Below, piece by piece: positions 16,434 through 23,996 of a stretch of DNA of 29,342 nucleotides. Under the pieces are notes generated by a model. The model ran no database searches, was not told the DNA's origin, and worked only from the letters and a program-made list of their open reading frames with translations. Each line of letters starts with the position of its first letter. Positions within the stretch are counted from its first letter, which is position 1. The stretch is from Bacteroidota bacterium (lineage in GTDB: Bacteria > Bacteroidota > Bacteroidia > Chitinophagales > Chitinophagaceae). The position numbers were made by a program, and so were the translations under genes. The stretch lies in contig JAFAEW010000108.1 in the NCBI GenBank assembly GCA_023423835.1, forward strand, positions 1 to 29,342. Reading direction: 5' to 3'.

Positions 16434-16745
16434 TCAGGAAATATCTTCATAAGCGGCTTTAAGTTCGTTATACGTGTGGCGGTCGTCATTTGCCTTTGCT
16501 AATTCCATTCCTTTTAAATACCATTCTTTTGCTCCCTCATTTTCATTCTGATGCTCCAATAATTTACCCAGATGATAATAAGAACCGATATATCCGGGCG
16601 AGTCGTGCAAAAGCGATTCAAAAACCTTTCTCGCCTCATCGAGCTCACCGGACTTTTGGTATTCGAGAGCAAGCGCGTGCCTTAAAAATTCGTCCCGAGG
16701 CGAATCCTTCAGCAAGGCCGAGATCCGCCCAATTCTGCTTTGCAT
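16434..16745 (-). CDS. Small tetratricopeptide-repeat protein
   Basis: The 103-residue cytoplasmic protein (no signal peptide) consists of TPR helices: DEFLRHALALEYQKSGELDE and YIGSYYHLGKLLEHQNENEG are two consecutive repeats with the usual small and aromatic residues, and a third helix pair follows. TPR units bind other proteins; no partner is apparent. I chose ATG 16745 because the TTG two codons earlier adds only two residues and MQSRIGRI reads as a natural start. It lies between the MBOAT gene and a small exported protein on the same strand, but a terminator at 16798 separates it from the latter. Confidence 0.85.
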   Translation of the reverse strand: MQSRIGRISALLKDSPRDEFLRHALALEYQKSGELDEARKVFESLLHDSPGYIGSYYHLGKLLEHQNENEGAKEWYLKGMELAKANDDRHTYNELKAAYEDIS

Positions 16746-16797
16746 GATCAAATATAGGTAAAGGAAGGGGATAAACAGCTGTGATCAGCCAAAAAAA

Positions 16798-16819
16798 AAC
16801 CACCTGCAACGAGGTGGTT
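16798..16819 (-). terminator. Rho-independent terminator of the small exported protein gene
   Basis: AACCACCT (16798-16805) and AGGTGGTT (16812-16819) pair perfectly around GCAACG. The adjoining A tract at 16791-16799 becomes a T tract on the minus strand, so this ends transcription of the gene stopping at 16839. Confidence 0.88.
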
Positions 16820-16838
16820 CTTATAATACAGAAACTAT

Positions 16839-17258
16839 TTATTCGGGAGATGAGGTAGTGCCGTCTTTTTTGCGTTTGTGCTGGTTTCTCTTTTGAACCT
16901 TTTCTCTCTGTTCTTTGGTGAGAACATTATCGGCTTTCTTCTTTTCTTCCTGCCTTAATTTTGACAAACGTTCCTCTTTCTGAGCTTCAGTTAAGGAATT
17001 ATCATTTTGAATTTTCAAACGCTGTTCTCTTGCTTCCCTGTGAATTTTTCCCATATCACGTTGTTGGTCGGCATTCAGGTCGAGCTCATCATAATTTTTC
17101 TTTGTTAGGCCTTTTTCACCCAGGTTATGTTTTGCGGCAGTATCCATATTAGAAACTCTTTCTCTTACCTTAGATTTTCTAATAGAATCCTGATTTTGTG
17201 CATTCGAAATGTTTGCAAAAAGAAAGAGCGCAAACACAGCTACCAGTAATTTTTTCAT
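16839..17258 (-). CDS. Small exported, highly charged helical protein (Spy/CpxP-like composition)
   Basis: The 139-residue product has a signal peptide (MKKLLVAVFALFLFANISNA) and a mature part made almost only of charged helices. It has two LT-x-x-Q-like turns, SLTEAQKEERLSKLR and VLTKEQREKVQKR, and ends in a very basic HKRKKDG stretch. LTxxQ motifs and high helix content are seen in Spy/CpxP-type periplasmic chaperones, and Bacteroidota have many such small proteins. The similarity is compositional, and I am not sure of homology. It has its own terminator and stands as a single gene. The 133-base gap upstream shows no clear element. Confidence 0.7.
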   Translation of the reverse strand: MKKLLVAVFALFLFANISNAQNQDSIRKSKVRERVSNMDTAAKHNLGEKGLTKKNYDELDLNADQQRDMGKIHREAREQRLKIQNDNSLTEAQKEERLSKLRQEEKKKADNVLTKEQREKVQKRNQHKRKKDGTTSSPE

Positions 17259-17391
17259 AATTAAATATTTGGTAGTTATGACATCGAAAATTTAGCCAGG
17301 TTTAATAAAATCGAACATTTTAGTTTTTTTTAGGATTAACTGAATCGAGCCGAAATGAAACCGGATATCAAATTTGCGAGACCGATATTGT

Positions 17392-18813
17392 TCAGAGTTT
17401 CTTCCTCGTTTTGAACCGGCTTAAAACATCGATAACCTGACTGTTTTGAAGGATGGATGGATTCAGGGCTACCATCTTTTTCACAAGTTTTGGAGCGGCA
17501 TCGAGCGCTTCAAGCAGATAAACGAGCCCGGATTTTTGATTTCCTTCCGCAAACAAAACCGCGGCATACATATACATAAATATAGGCTTGTTATTGGTGG
17601 CTTTTAATGCCATCTGGCACTGGTGTCCGGCTTCTTCATAATAGCCCGCCCTGAATAAACAACGGATCAGGGTTTCCCACCCTTTAATATTGTGGGGTTT
17701 TGAACGAACGACAATTCCCAAATGCTGAATTGATTCCCGGTAACGCTGCAACTGCAAGTAACATTCGCCGATTGCGAGGTGAAATTCCGGCACGTTTTTT
17801 TTAATGCTGATGGCGTTTTCCAGCGGTTTGAGTGCCTGCAACCACTGTTTTTCATTGATGTAAGTCAATCCGATCTTATACTGCAACCTGCTGGCTTCGG
17901 GATTTAAATGACTTGCCTTGCGGTAATTAAACCGCGCCATTGGAAACTTTCCGATACGGTGATAACAGTGTCCGATCGCCTCATAAATTACTTCTTCCGG
18001 ACGGGTAAGTTCTAAAACTTTTTCGAGCGTTTCGATCGCATCCTTGTATTTGCGTAGCCTGATAAATGCATCGCCCATATTGCGATAGGCATAATCAAAT
18101 TTTTCATCAATTACCAATGCAAACTTATAGGCATCAATCGCTTTTTCAAACAACTTCAACCCCTGAAATGCCGCTCCAAGATTAAACCATGCCAACTCAT
18201 TGTATGGGAAATCATCGGTTATCTTCTTGTGGAGGCTGATGCTTTCCTCGTATCTGCCCGTGCAGTCGGTCCAAAAACAGATCTTATAGAGCGCTTCCTC
18301 ATTGTTTGGATCTTCGGTCAAAATCAACTGCAAACATTCAAACACTTTATCAAATGACTCATAATCTTCATACACATCGGCAAGCTCAAAAAGAAGTTCA
18401 AGCTTTTCTTCGCCTTCAAATTTAGATATTGCTTCTTCCAGCAGTACAACCGCCATTTCCTGCTGATCAAGGGCCAGAAATGCGTCGGTTTTTAAAATAT
18501 AAATATTGATGTCATTACCATTGAGAAGAGCGGCCTGATCGAGAAAATCCAATGCCCGCTCATACTGTGCAAAGGCAATTAGAAGATCAGCTTTCTTGAT
18601 CAGCAGGTGCGATGAAAAAGGGAAATATTCGAGGCCGGTATTGGCGGCAGTAAGTGCTTCACAGAGATTGTCGTGGTCATCATAGTAGTCGATGATATCC
18701 GAAAAAGCTTCCTCCTCAAGAAAAACATGCGACCGCCCTTTTTTTATGTTCTGGTATTGCCGCAACAATTCTTCGATATCATTTCGCTCGTTTTGCGATA
18801 AAGGTTCCTGCAT
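17392..18813 (-). CDS. Large tetratricopeptide-repeat protein
   Basis: The 473-residue protein without a signal peptide is built from about ten or more TPR units along its whole length. Clear ones include NELAWFNLGAAFQGLKLFEK, FDYAYRNMGDAFIRLRKYKD, VIYEAIGHCYHRIGKFPMAR and VPEFHLAIGECYLQLQRYRE. Such a solenoid is a cytoplasmic scaffold that binds partner proteins; no enzymatic domain is present. Similar large TPR proteins of unassigned role are common in Bacteroidota. It is monocistronic here, divergent from the small exported protein gene at 18945. Confidence 0.9.
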   Translation of the reverse strand: MQEPLSQNERNDIEELLRQYQNIKKGRSHVFLEEEAFSDIIDYYDDHDNLCEALTAANTGLEYFPFSSHLLIKKADLLIAFAQYERALDFLDQAALLNGNDINIYILKTDAFLALDQQEMAVVLLEEAISKFEGEEKLELLFELADVYEDYESFDKVFECLQLILTEDPNNEEALYKICFWTDCTGRYEESISLHKKITDDFPYNELAWFNLGAAFQGLKLFEKAIDAYKFALVIDEKFDYAYRNMGDAFIRLRKYKDAIETLEKVLELTRPEEVIYEAIGHCYHRIGKFPMARFNYRKASHLNPEASRLQYKIGLTYINEKQWLQALKPLENAISIKKNVPEFHLAIGECYLQLQRYRESIQHLGIVVRSKPHNIKGWETLIRCLFRAGYYEEAGHQCQMALKATNNKPIFMYMYAAVLFAEGNQKSGLVYLLEALDAAPKLVKKMVALNPSILQNSQVIDVLSRFKTRKKL

Positions 18814-18904
18814 ATGGATTATTAATCTAAACTACTATTCAATTTAAACTTTTCCAAATCGAATGTAACAAATTTTAAAATCTGTCGTTTAATTAAAAGA
18901 AATG

Positions 18905-18935
18905 TTTGTAAAAACCTGTAAAAACGTTAATTTTG
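18905..18935 (+). promoter_or_regulatory. Consensus Bacteroidota promoter
   Basis: TTTG at 18905-18908 and TAATTTTG at 18928-18935 are 19 bases apart, an exact match to the consensus. The spacer contains a tandem TGTAAAAAC repeated twice. The -7 box ends 9 bases before the ATG at 18945. Confidence 0.8.
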
Positions 18936-18944
18936 CGGTATAAA

Positions 18945-19289
18945 ATGAAACGATCATTCAAATATTATAAGACTCTAATTGTAATTGCCTGTTTGTCAAT
19001 TACTTGTCTATCCTTCGGTGCCTTCACCGGAAAAATTGACGGTCAGTCTGATCGTTTTAGCTTAAAGAATCTGCATGTAAACCGTCCGGTCTTCTTTTCT
19101 GATATCCGGTTAAACTCTTTTAGCCTCAATCGAAGTACCCAGTTCGGCCAATTAAAGGGCAACCAGTGGCAGTTGAACTCAATGATCAGGGTAGAAAATG
19201 GAAATACGACCTACGTTTATCCCTATAAATACAAGGTTAAGGTTCCGAAATTCAAAACGCCCACTCCTCCATCGAATGGCTTGCGATAA
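18945..19289 (+). CDS. Small exported protein of unknown function
   Basis: The 114-residue product from ATG 18945 has a basic start (MKRSFKYYK), one hydrophobic segment at residues about 10-28 that is probably a signal peptide, and a mature part rich in Ser, Asn, Lys and aromatic residues, ending in a proline-rich KFKTPTPPSNGLR. I do not recognise it. A TTG at 18933 would add four residues but overlaps the -7 promoter box, so ATG 18945 is much more likely. The promoter leaves almost no leader. The stop is 9 bases from the stop of the converging GLPGLI/DUF4412-like gene, with no terminator seen. Confidence 0.75.
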   Translation: MKRSFKYYKTLIVIACLSITCLSFGAFTGKIDGQSDRFSLKNLHVNRPVFFSDIRLNSFSLNRSTQFGQLKGNQWQLNSMIRVENGNTTYVYPYKYKVKVPKFKTPTPPSNGLR

Positions 19290-19298
19290 TTTCGCTTT

Positions 19299-19913
19299 TT
19301 AAAAAAGTTCCGGGTCAGTTAAAACTCTGTAGCCAGTTGAAGGTATATCAAATTTGCTCTTGGGAATAATGTCCAAACTAATACTGGAAGCCGTGGACAC
19401 AATGGTTCCATCTTTCGGACCGGTAATCTCATATTTCAATACCAATCCCGGAATCTGACCAAATTCATAGCTGTTTTCAGGCACTGCCGTATTCATTTTT
19501 GGCGTATAAAAGATGTTATACCGGGTTCCGTCTCCTAAAGTAAGAACTGCGTTTTTACATTCGTATCCCAATATATTTTCTGTTTTTTCTGTAAAGCTGA
19601 TCTTCGAATTTTCAAACCGTTCGTTTTCCTTTTTCCAGTAGTCCCGAGGCAGGTTCATGAGGTATTTCTCGTTGCCGATCTCCTTCAACAAAACGATATT
19701 TTTTGTATTATTAATCAGCGTTTGGTGATAATTCACGCTTTGAAGATCGGTTCTGATCATCCTGCCTTTGAAATAGACCGTTTTGGTGGCGGCGTCGACA
19801 GCGCTGCCTGAAAGTGAATATTGAATAGTAACATCACTGACAATGACCGGCGATTGAGCACAAACTGTCAATGGGATAAAATAGAAAAAGATGTAGGAAA
19901 TATTGAACTTCAT
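19299..19913 (-). CDS. GLPGLI/DUF4412-like exported protein
   Basis: The 204-residue protein has a signal peptide (residues 1-19, ending TVCAQ) and a soluble beta-rich part. It starts with the strand VTIQYSLSG, then YFKGRMIRTDLQS, KYLMNLPRDYW, TENILGYECKNAVLTLGDG and YNIFYTPKM. Late in the sequence, EFGQIPGLVLKYE occupies the place of the GLPGLIL motif. This layout (YFKG, a Cys-containing ILGYECK turn, and the PGL block) is that of GLPGLI and DUF4412 proteins, which are periplasmic or surface proteins of unknown function. The gene follows rpoD by 44 bases on the same strand. A TATATTTA sequence 8 bases before its ATG may be its own -7 element. Confidence 0.75.
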   Translation of the reverse strand: MKFNISYIFFYFIPLTVCAQSPVIVSDVTIQYSLSGSAVDAATKTVYFKGRMIRTDLQSVNYHQTLINNTKNIVLLKEIGNEKYLMNLPRDYWKKENERFENSKISFTEKTENILGYECKNAVLTLGDGTRYNIFYTPKMNTAVPENSYEFGQIPGLVLKYEITGPKDGTIVSTASSISLDIIPKSKFDIPSTGYRVLTDPELF

Positions 19914-19957
19914 ATGCCGGGTAAATATACCGAAATCCGGGGAAATGAAATGGCGGA

Positions 19958-20824
19958 TCAGCCCATGTAAACCCTCAGCAATTTGCTGCGTCGTCCTGAC
20001 TTTAAGCGGGATATCGCTTTATCTTTTATCTGTCTAACTCTTTCGCGGGTGAGATTAAACTTCTCCGCTATATCTTCAAGGCTCAGCGGTGCATCAATAC
20101 CGATTCCAAAGAAATCACAAACGATTTCTTTTTGCTTTTGCGATAAGGTTCTCAATGACCGGTCTATTTCCTTGGACAAGGATTCCTGATAGTTTAGCTT
20201 TTCATCTGAGAAAGTTGCATTCTCATTTACCATCACATCGAGCAGGGTATTTTCTTCGCCATCAGCGAGCGGTGTATCCACGCTGATGTGGCGAATCGAA
20301 ACATTGAGGGCCAGTGAAACTTCGTCGGGATCTACTTGTAAGAAATCAGCAATTTCCTGTTCGGTCGGGCTTCTTTCAAATTGTTGTTCCAGTTCATGAA
20401 ATGCTTTAATAATCCGATTCATAAATCCTACTTTATTCAGTGGCAACCTCACGATCCGGCTCTGTTCGGCCAATGCCTGGAGAATGCTTTGGCGAATCCA
20501 CCAGACTGCGTAAGAAATGAATTTGAATCCCCTGGTTTCATCAAATTTTAAGGCAGATTTAATTAAGCCAAGATTTCCCTCGTTAATCAGGTCGGCCAGG
20601 GAGAGCCCCTGATTTTGATACTGTTTTGCTACAGAAACTACAAAGCGGAGGTTCGATTTAATTAGTTTTTCAAGCGCGTTTTGGTCTCCTGATTTTACTT
20701 TTACAGCGAGTTCAACTTCCTCTTCAGGCGGGAGAAGCTCCACTCTGCCAATTTCCTGCAAATACTTTTCCAGACTCGGGGACTCCCGGTTGGTGATCGA
20801 TTTTGATATTTTGATCTGTCGCAT
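19958..20824 (-). CDS. rpoD: Primary RNA polymerase sigma factor (sigma-70/RpoD of Bacteroidota type)
   Basis: The 288-residue sigma factor lacks region 1.1, as usual for sigma-ABfr. Region 1.2 is SPSLEKYLQEIGR; region 2 runs from ALEKLIKSNLRFVVSVAKQY through DLINEGNLGLIKSALKFDE to GFKFISYAVWWIRQSILQAL (2.3-2.4). Region 3 is about residues 130-200, and region 4 ends with LSLEDIAEKFNLTRERVRQI and the SKLLRVYMG tail. It would direct polymerase to the TTTG/TAnnTTTG promoters seen in this window. Some positions (ELLPPEEEVELA, GRRSKLLRVYMG) differ from the most conserved Bacteroidota versions, so it could be one of two RpoD-like copies; the opening MRQIKISKSITNRESPSLEK argues for the primary one. 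Confidence 0.9.
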   Translation of the reverse strand: MRQIKISKSITNRESPSLEKYLQEIGRVELLPPEEEVELAVKVKSGDQNALEKLIKSNLRFVVSVAKQYQNQGLSLADLINEGNLGLIKSALKFDETRGFKFISYAVWWIRQSILQALAEQSRIVRLPLNKVGFMNRIIKAFHELEQQFERSPTEQEIADFLQVDPDEVSLALNVSIRHISVDTPLADGEENTLLDVMVNENATFSDEKLNYQESLSKEIDRSLRTLSQKQKEIVCDFFGIGIDAPLSLEDIAEKFNLTRERVRQIKDKAISRLKSGRRSKLLRVYMG

Positions 20825-20966
20825 AGCAAATGGTGTAATTAAGGTTAAGAATGTGAATTTGGTTCATAACAATGGTATAAGATGACTTAAAAAGTATCCG
20901 AAGTTAAAAAAAGCTTAATATACACCAAATTAATTTTTAATAGCGGAAAACGCTTATTCTTCCGGC

Positions 20967-20998
20967 GGGAGGAAAATATTTTTTAAAAATTTCTTCCC
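20967..20998. promoter_or_regulatory. Imperfect palindrome upstream of the START-like gene
   Basis: GGGAGGAAA and TTTCTTCCC pair (one G-T) around an A/T-rich inner part that can itself pair T4/A4. It sits in the 230-base divergent gap between rpoD and the START-like gene, about 57 bases before the latter's ATG. It may be an operator or a chance A/T structure. Confidence 0.35.
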
Positions 20999-21054
20999 AT
21001 TACAATTATTTGATATTATTGCAACTTCTGCGAGGCTCAGTTAAAAAAAGCAAA

Positions 21055-21438
21055 ATGGCAAAAAAACAATTATTTACACTTGAATATCCTGTAAAATGTT
21101 CTCCCGTGATCTTATTCGAATTTCTGTCGACCCCCGCAGGAATGCAGGAATGGTTTGCCGATAAAGTCGACGAACGGGATCAGGTCTTCATATTCACGTG
21201 GAATGGAACTTCTGAAAAAGCCAAAGTAATTGAGAAAGAGCAGGATAAGTGTATCAAATACCAGTGGCTGGACGCTCCCAAGGATGAATATTTCGAGTTT
21301 AAGATTGAAAAAACGGAAATATCAAATCAAACCATCCTGATCATCAACGATTTCGCAGAGAAATCTGACATTAAAGATCAATCGCAGTTGTGGGATTACC
21401 AGGTTAAGGAACTTTTCCACCGCATCGGAAGCATCTAA
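21055..21438 (+). CDS. START-like (SRPBCC/AHSA1-type) domain protein
   Basis: The 127-residue cytoplasmic protein is a single START-like domain: KKQLFTLEYPVKCSPVILFE, then LSTPAGMQEWFADKVDERD, FIFTWNGTSEKAKV, IKYQWLDAPKDEYFEFKI and a C-terminal helix LWDYQVKELFHRIGSI. The fold makes a cavity for a small hydrophobic ligand; the Bacteroidota members are conserved but have no assigned ligand. I chose ATG 21055 because MAKKQLFTLEY is the usual beginning; the open frame extends 15 codons upstream into what looks like leader. Its TAA stop shares two bases with the TAG stop of the converging gene on the other strand. Confidence 0.88.
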   Translation: MAKKQLFTLEYPVKCSPVILFEFLSTPAGMQEWFADKVDERDQVFIFTWNGTSEKAKVIEKEQDKCIKYQWLDAPKDEYFEFKIEKTEISNQTILIINDFAEKSDIKDQSQLWDYQVKELFHRIGSI

Positions 21439-22050
21439 GTGCCCGATAACGCTTCAGCAACCAAAATATCATAATTGTTGATAAAAAACCGATAGCTGTC
21501 TTCCCATTCGCGCAGAGAAATCTTCTTCGCCAGTTTTACAAAACCATCCGATTCAATTAAGTCTGACAAATTTCCGGCCGTAGCCGCTATAAAATTGTCG
21601 TCTTCAAAATGATGATGCCAGGGATCAGAATGAACGGATACAAACCAGTGCTTCCTTCGTTCCTCATTTTTTTGAAGATAGCTCAAAAGATTCTGTGCAT
21701 CGGGGGTCTCTATAAATTCCGGAGATGAGCACATTGACGCTCATAAAATTTCCCCACCAAAACAAAGTTCTGATTGCAAAGAAGCCGTTTTTGCTGAAGT
21801 AGCGCGGATAATCCAGCATTACATAGGGAAGCATGAGATACTGTTCGCCCTTATAAATTTTTGGCGGAACAGCAACAACTTCGGAAGGCAAATACCCTCC
21901 GCTTGTGATAATTATATTTCTGTAATCAGAAGACAGCAGACCAAAAAGCTCAGACACCTTTTTTATGATGCGGTTCTTTGTTAAAATGACCTCTGCATTT
22001 TCAACCAATAATAATTCGTTTTTCGAAAGCTTTACATTTGCAGGAAACAT
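21435..22050 (-). pseudogene. Conserved hypothetical protein broken by a +1 frameshift
   Basis: Two overlapping frames are one gene. The first runs from ATG 22050 through NAEVILTKNRIIKKV, PYVMLDYPRYFSK and RTLFWWGNFMSVNVLISG, then loses sense and stops at 21664. The second carries NLLSYLQKNEERRKHWFVSV, HSDPWHHHFEDDNF and KKISLREWEDSYRFF and ends at 21435. They join cleanly if one base is removed from the run of five G at 21702-21706 (five C on the coding strand), giving ISGIYRDPDAQNLLSYLQ and a 204-residue protein. I recall a Bacteroidota family with YPR, WWGN and HHHFxxDN motifs but cannot name it. Whether this is real decay, phase variation or a sequencing error at a homopolymer is open. 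The start lies 24 bases from the divergent LptF/LptG gene. Confidence 0.8.
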
Positions 22051-22074
22051 ACGAAAACTTTTAAAGTGTGCAAT

Positions 22075-23511
22075 GTGGTAAAAAAACTTGACATCCTTAT
22101 CATACGTTCCTTTATCGGACCATTTTTAGCCACCTTCCTCATTGCATTATTCGTTTTAACCCTGCAGTTTTTCTGGTTGTATATTGATGATCTCGTAGGA
22201 AAAGGCCTTGATCTCGGAACGCTGGCTTATCTTACCGGACTGGTTGCCATTACGTGGGTTCCACTCGCTTTGCCCCTGGCCTTACTACTTTCATCCATCA
22301 TGACCTTCGGAAATCTTGGCGAAAGCTTTGAACTTGTGGCCATTAAATCAGCAGGCATATCACTGGTGCGGTTCATGCGGCCTTTGCTGATGGTTACCCT
22401 GCTGCTCAGCGGCGTTGCTTTTCTGTTTGCCAACAACATCATTCCGGTGGCCAACCTCAAACTGAATGCGCTCAAATATGATATCATTGTAAAAAAGCCG
22501 GCCTTCGACATCAAAGAAGGTGTGTTTTATGACAAGATTGAAGGCTATGTCATCAAAGTTGGGAAGAAGGATAAAGACGACAGCACCATTCATAATGTGG
22601 TCATTTATGAAAGGAACTACGGATTGCAAGACAATTTTATGATTGCCGAAAGCGGCGTTATGCGTATTACCCCGGATTCGAGATATCTTGAATTTGAATT
22701 ACACAATGGCTGGAATTATCAGGAAAACGGCAACCGCTACACCACGAATACGGAATTTATCCGCCTTGGATTTAAAACCTACAAGAAGGAATTTGACCTG
22801 AGCAGTTTTAAGCTCAACCGGACGGGCGACAGCCTGTTTTATGATCCGAAAATGCTTACCCTCGGGCAGTTGAACTATGCCATTGATTCATTGGGAAACA
22901 CCGATTCAATTTTTTTCCGGAAAACCAAAAAGGAATTAAACTACAATTTTTCGTTTGTGCGATATGCAGACAGCAGCTGGCCGCTGGCAAAGAAAAATGT
23001 GGTAGCTGATTTTGATAATTTTGCGGAAAAGATTCCCGATTCACTGAGGGGAGCGGTTTTCGACCGTTCTATTTCTTCCATCAATAATTCCAAAAGCATG
23101 CTTGAAATGCTGTCGTCGGATTATCAAAATCAGACGGCAATGGTGAGAAAACACTGGATAGAATGGAACCGCAAGATTTCGCTTTCCGCTGCCTGCCTCG
23201 TCCTTTTTTTGATCGGGGCGCCGCTTGGTTCCATCATCCGAAAGGGTGGTTTAGGAACACCGCTGATCTTTGCCATCGCATTTTTCGTATTGTTCAACAT
23301 GCTGAACACTTTTGGAGAAAAATTTGCAAAGCAAGGCGTAACCAGTGTATTTTTTGGAATGTGGTTGAGTACGATCGTATTAATCCCAATTGCATTTTTC
23401 CTTATTTATAAAGCGATGCGGGATTCGCAATTGTTTAATAAGGAATTTTACTTCAGAGCATTTAAAAATTTAAGGAATTACAGTTTTTTCGGAAAGAATA
23501 AGAAAAATTGA
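22075..23511 (+). CDS. LptF/LptG family permease (YjgP/YjgQ)
   Basis: This is an inner-membrane subunit of the LptB2FG exporter that passes lipopolysaccharide to the LptC-LptA bridge. The 478-residue product has the typical beginning KKLDILIIRSFIGPFLATF, helices near residues 10-35, 55-80 and 100-120 with MTFGNLGESFELVAIKSAGI between, and a long periplasmic beta-jellyroll region to about 350. Three final helices include LFLIGAPLGSIIRKGGLGTP. Only non-ATG starts fit: GTG 22075, chosen because it lies next to the conserved KKLDI, or GTG 22066, three codons earlier. It is divergent from the frameshifted gene with almost no space between, so its promoter must lie inside that gene. The family is sure; F versus G is not. 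Confidence 0.92.
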   Translation: MVKKLDILIIRSFIGPFLATFLIALFVLTLQFFWLYIDDLVGKGLDLGTLAYLTGLVAITWVPLALPLALLLSSIMTFGNLGESFELVAIKSAGISLVRFMRPLLMVTLLLSGVAFLFANNIIPVANLKLNALKYDIIVKKPAFDIKEGVFYDKIEGYVIKVGKKDKDDSTIHNVVIYERNYGLQDNFMIAESGVMRITPDSRYLEFELHNGWNYQENGNRYTTNTEFIRLGFKTYKKEFDLSSFKLNRTGDSLFYDPKMLTLGQLNYAIDSLGNTDSIFFRKTKKELNYNFSFVRYADSSWPLAKKNVVADFDNFAEKIPDSLRGAVFDRSISSINNSKSMLEMLSSDYQNQTAMVRKHWIEWNRKISLSAACLVLFLIGAPLGSIIRKGGLGTPLIFAIAFFVLFNMLNTFGEKFAKQGVTSVFFGMWLSTIVLIPIAFFLIYKAMRDSQLFNKEFYFRAFKNLRNYSFFGKNKKN

Positions 23512-23578
23512 CAGCTGCGCAACAGGTTACTTTCCGGGAAAATCAGTATAAACTATTTAAGGAAAACAAAAAAAAAAA

Positions 23579-23869
23579 ATGGTACAAAAAAGTTATTTAA
23601 AGAAAAAAGACGTTTGCAAAGTGAAGTTCAGTTTTAAACCGGAAGTGGCCGAAACTGTAGAAATCCGCGGTTTGAACAGCGATTGGGAAAACGCCGTTGT
23701 GATGAACAAGAAAAAAGACGGGAGTTTTTCCTGTGATGTTTCTTTACCAAAAGACAGTGTCCACGAATTCAAATACCTGGTAGATAATAAGTATTGGTTT
23801 AATGATGAAACTGCCGACAATGAAAATCCAAATATTTTCGGAGGCAGCAACAGCGTTCTCGAATTATAG
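23579..23869 (+). CDS. Stand-alone glycogen-binding-like (CBM48/AMPK-beta, isoamylase N-terminal) domain protein
   Basis: The 96-residue cytoplasmic protein is a single early-set beta-sandwich domain: KVKFSFKPEVAETVEIRGLN, then SDWENAVVMNKKKDGSF and HEFKYLVDNKYWFNDETADN. The W and the (F/Y)KYLVDN-x-x-W pattern are those of CBM48 and AMPK-beta domains that bind alpha-glucans. No catalytic domain is attached and no glycogen genes are near. It follows the LptF/LptG gene by 67 bases. A GGA and a run of twelve A (23568-23579) stand directly before and into the ATG. It ends 20 bases before a strong terminator. Binding of glycogen is inferred from fold resemblance only. Confidence 0.85.
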   Translation: MVQKSYLKKKDVCKVKFSFKPEVAETVEIRGLNSDWENAVVMNKKKDGSFSCDVSLPKDSVHEFKYLVDNKYWFNDETADNENPNIFGGSNSVLEL

Positions 23870-23890
23870 TTTTTTCGTTTTTACCGTGAG

Positions 23891-23919
23891 AAAAGACTGC
23901 CTGCAGGCGGTCTTTTTTT
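23891..23919 (+). terminator. Rho-independent terminator after the CBM48-like gene
   Basis: AAAAGACTGCC (23891-23901) pairs with GGCGGTCTTTT (23906-23916), with one G-T pair and a TGCA loop, continuing into a T run. Confidence 0.88.
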
Positions 23920-23945
23920 ATTCATAGGCCACATCCACAAACAAA

Positions 23946-23977
23946 AAACAGGACAGCTTTTTCAAACTGCCCTGTTT
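23946..23977 (-). terminator. Rho-independent terminator of the rpsF-rpsR-rplI operon
   Basis: On the minus strand, AAACAGGGCAG (23977-23967) pairs with CTGTCCTGTTT (23956-23946) with one G-T pair, followed by a T-rich run. It lies 20 bases after the rplI stop. Confidence 0.85.
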
Positions 23978-23996
23978 ATGTTATTTCTTAAGACGA

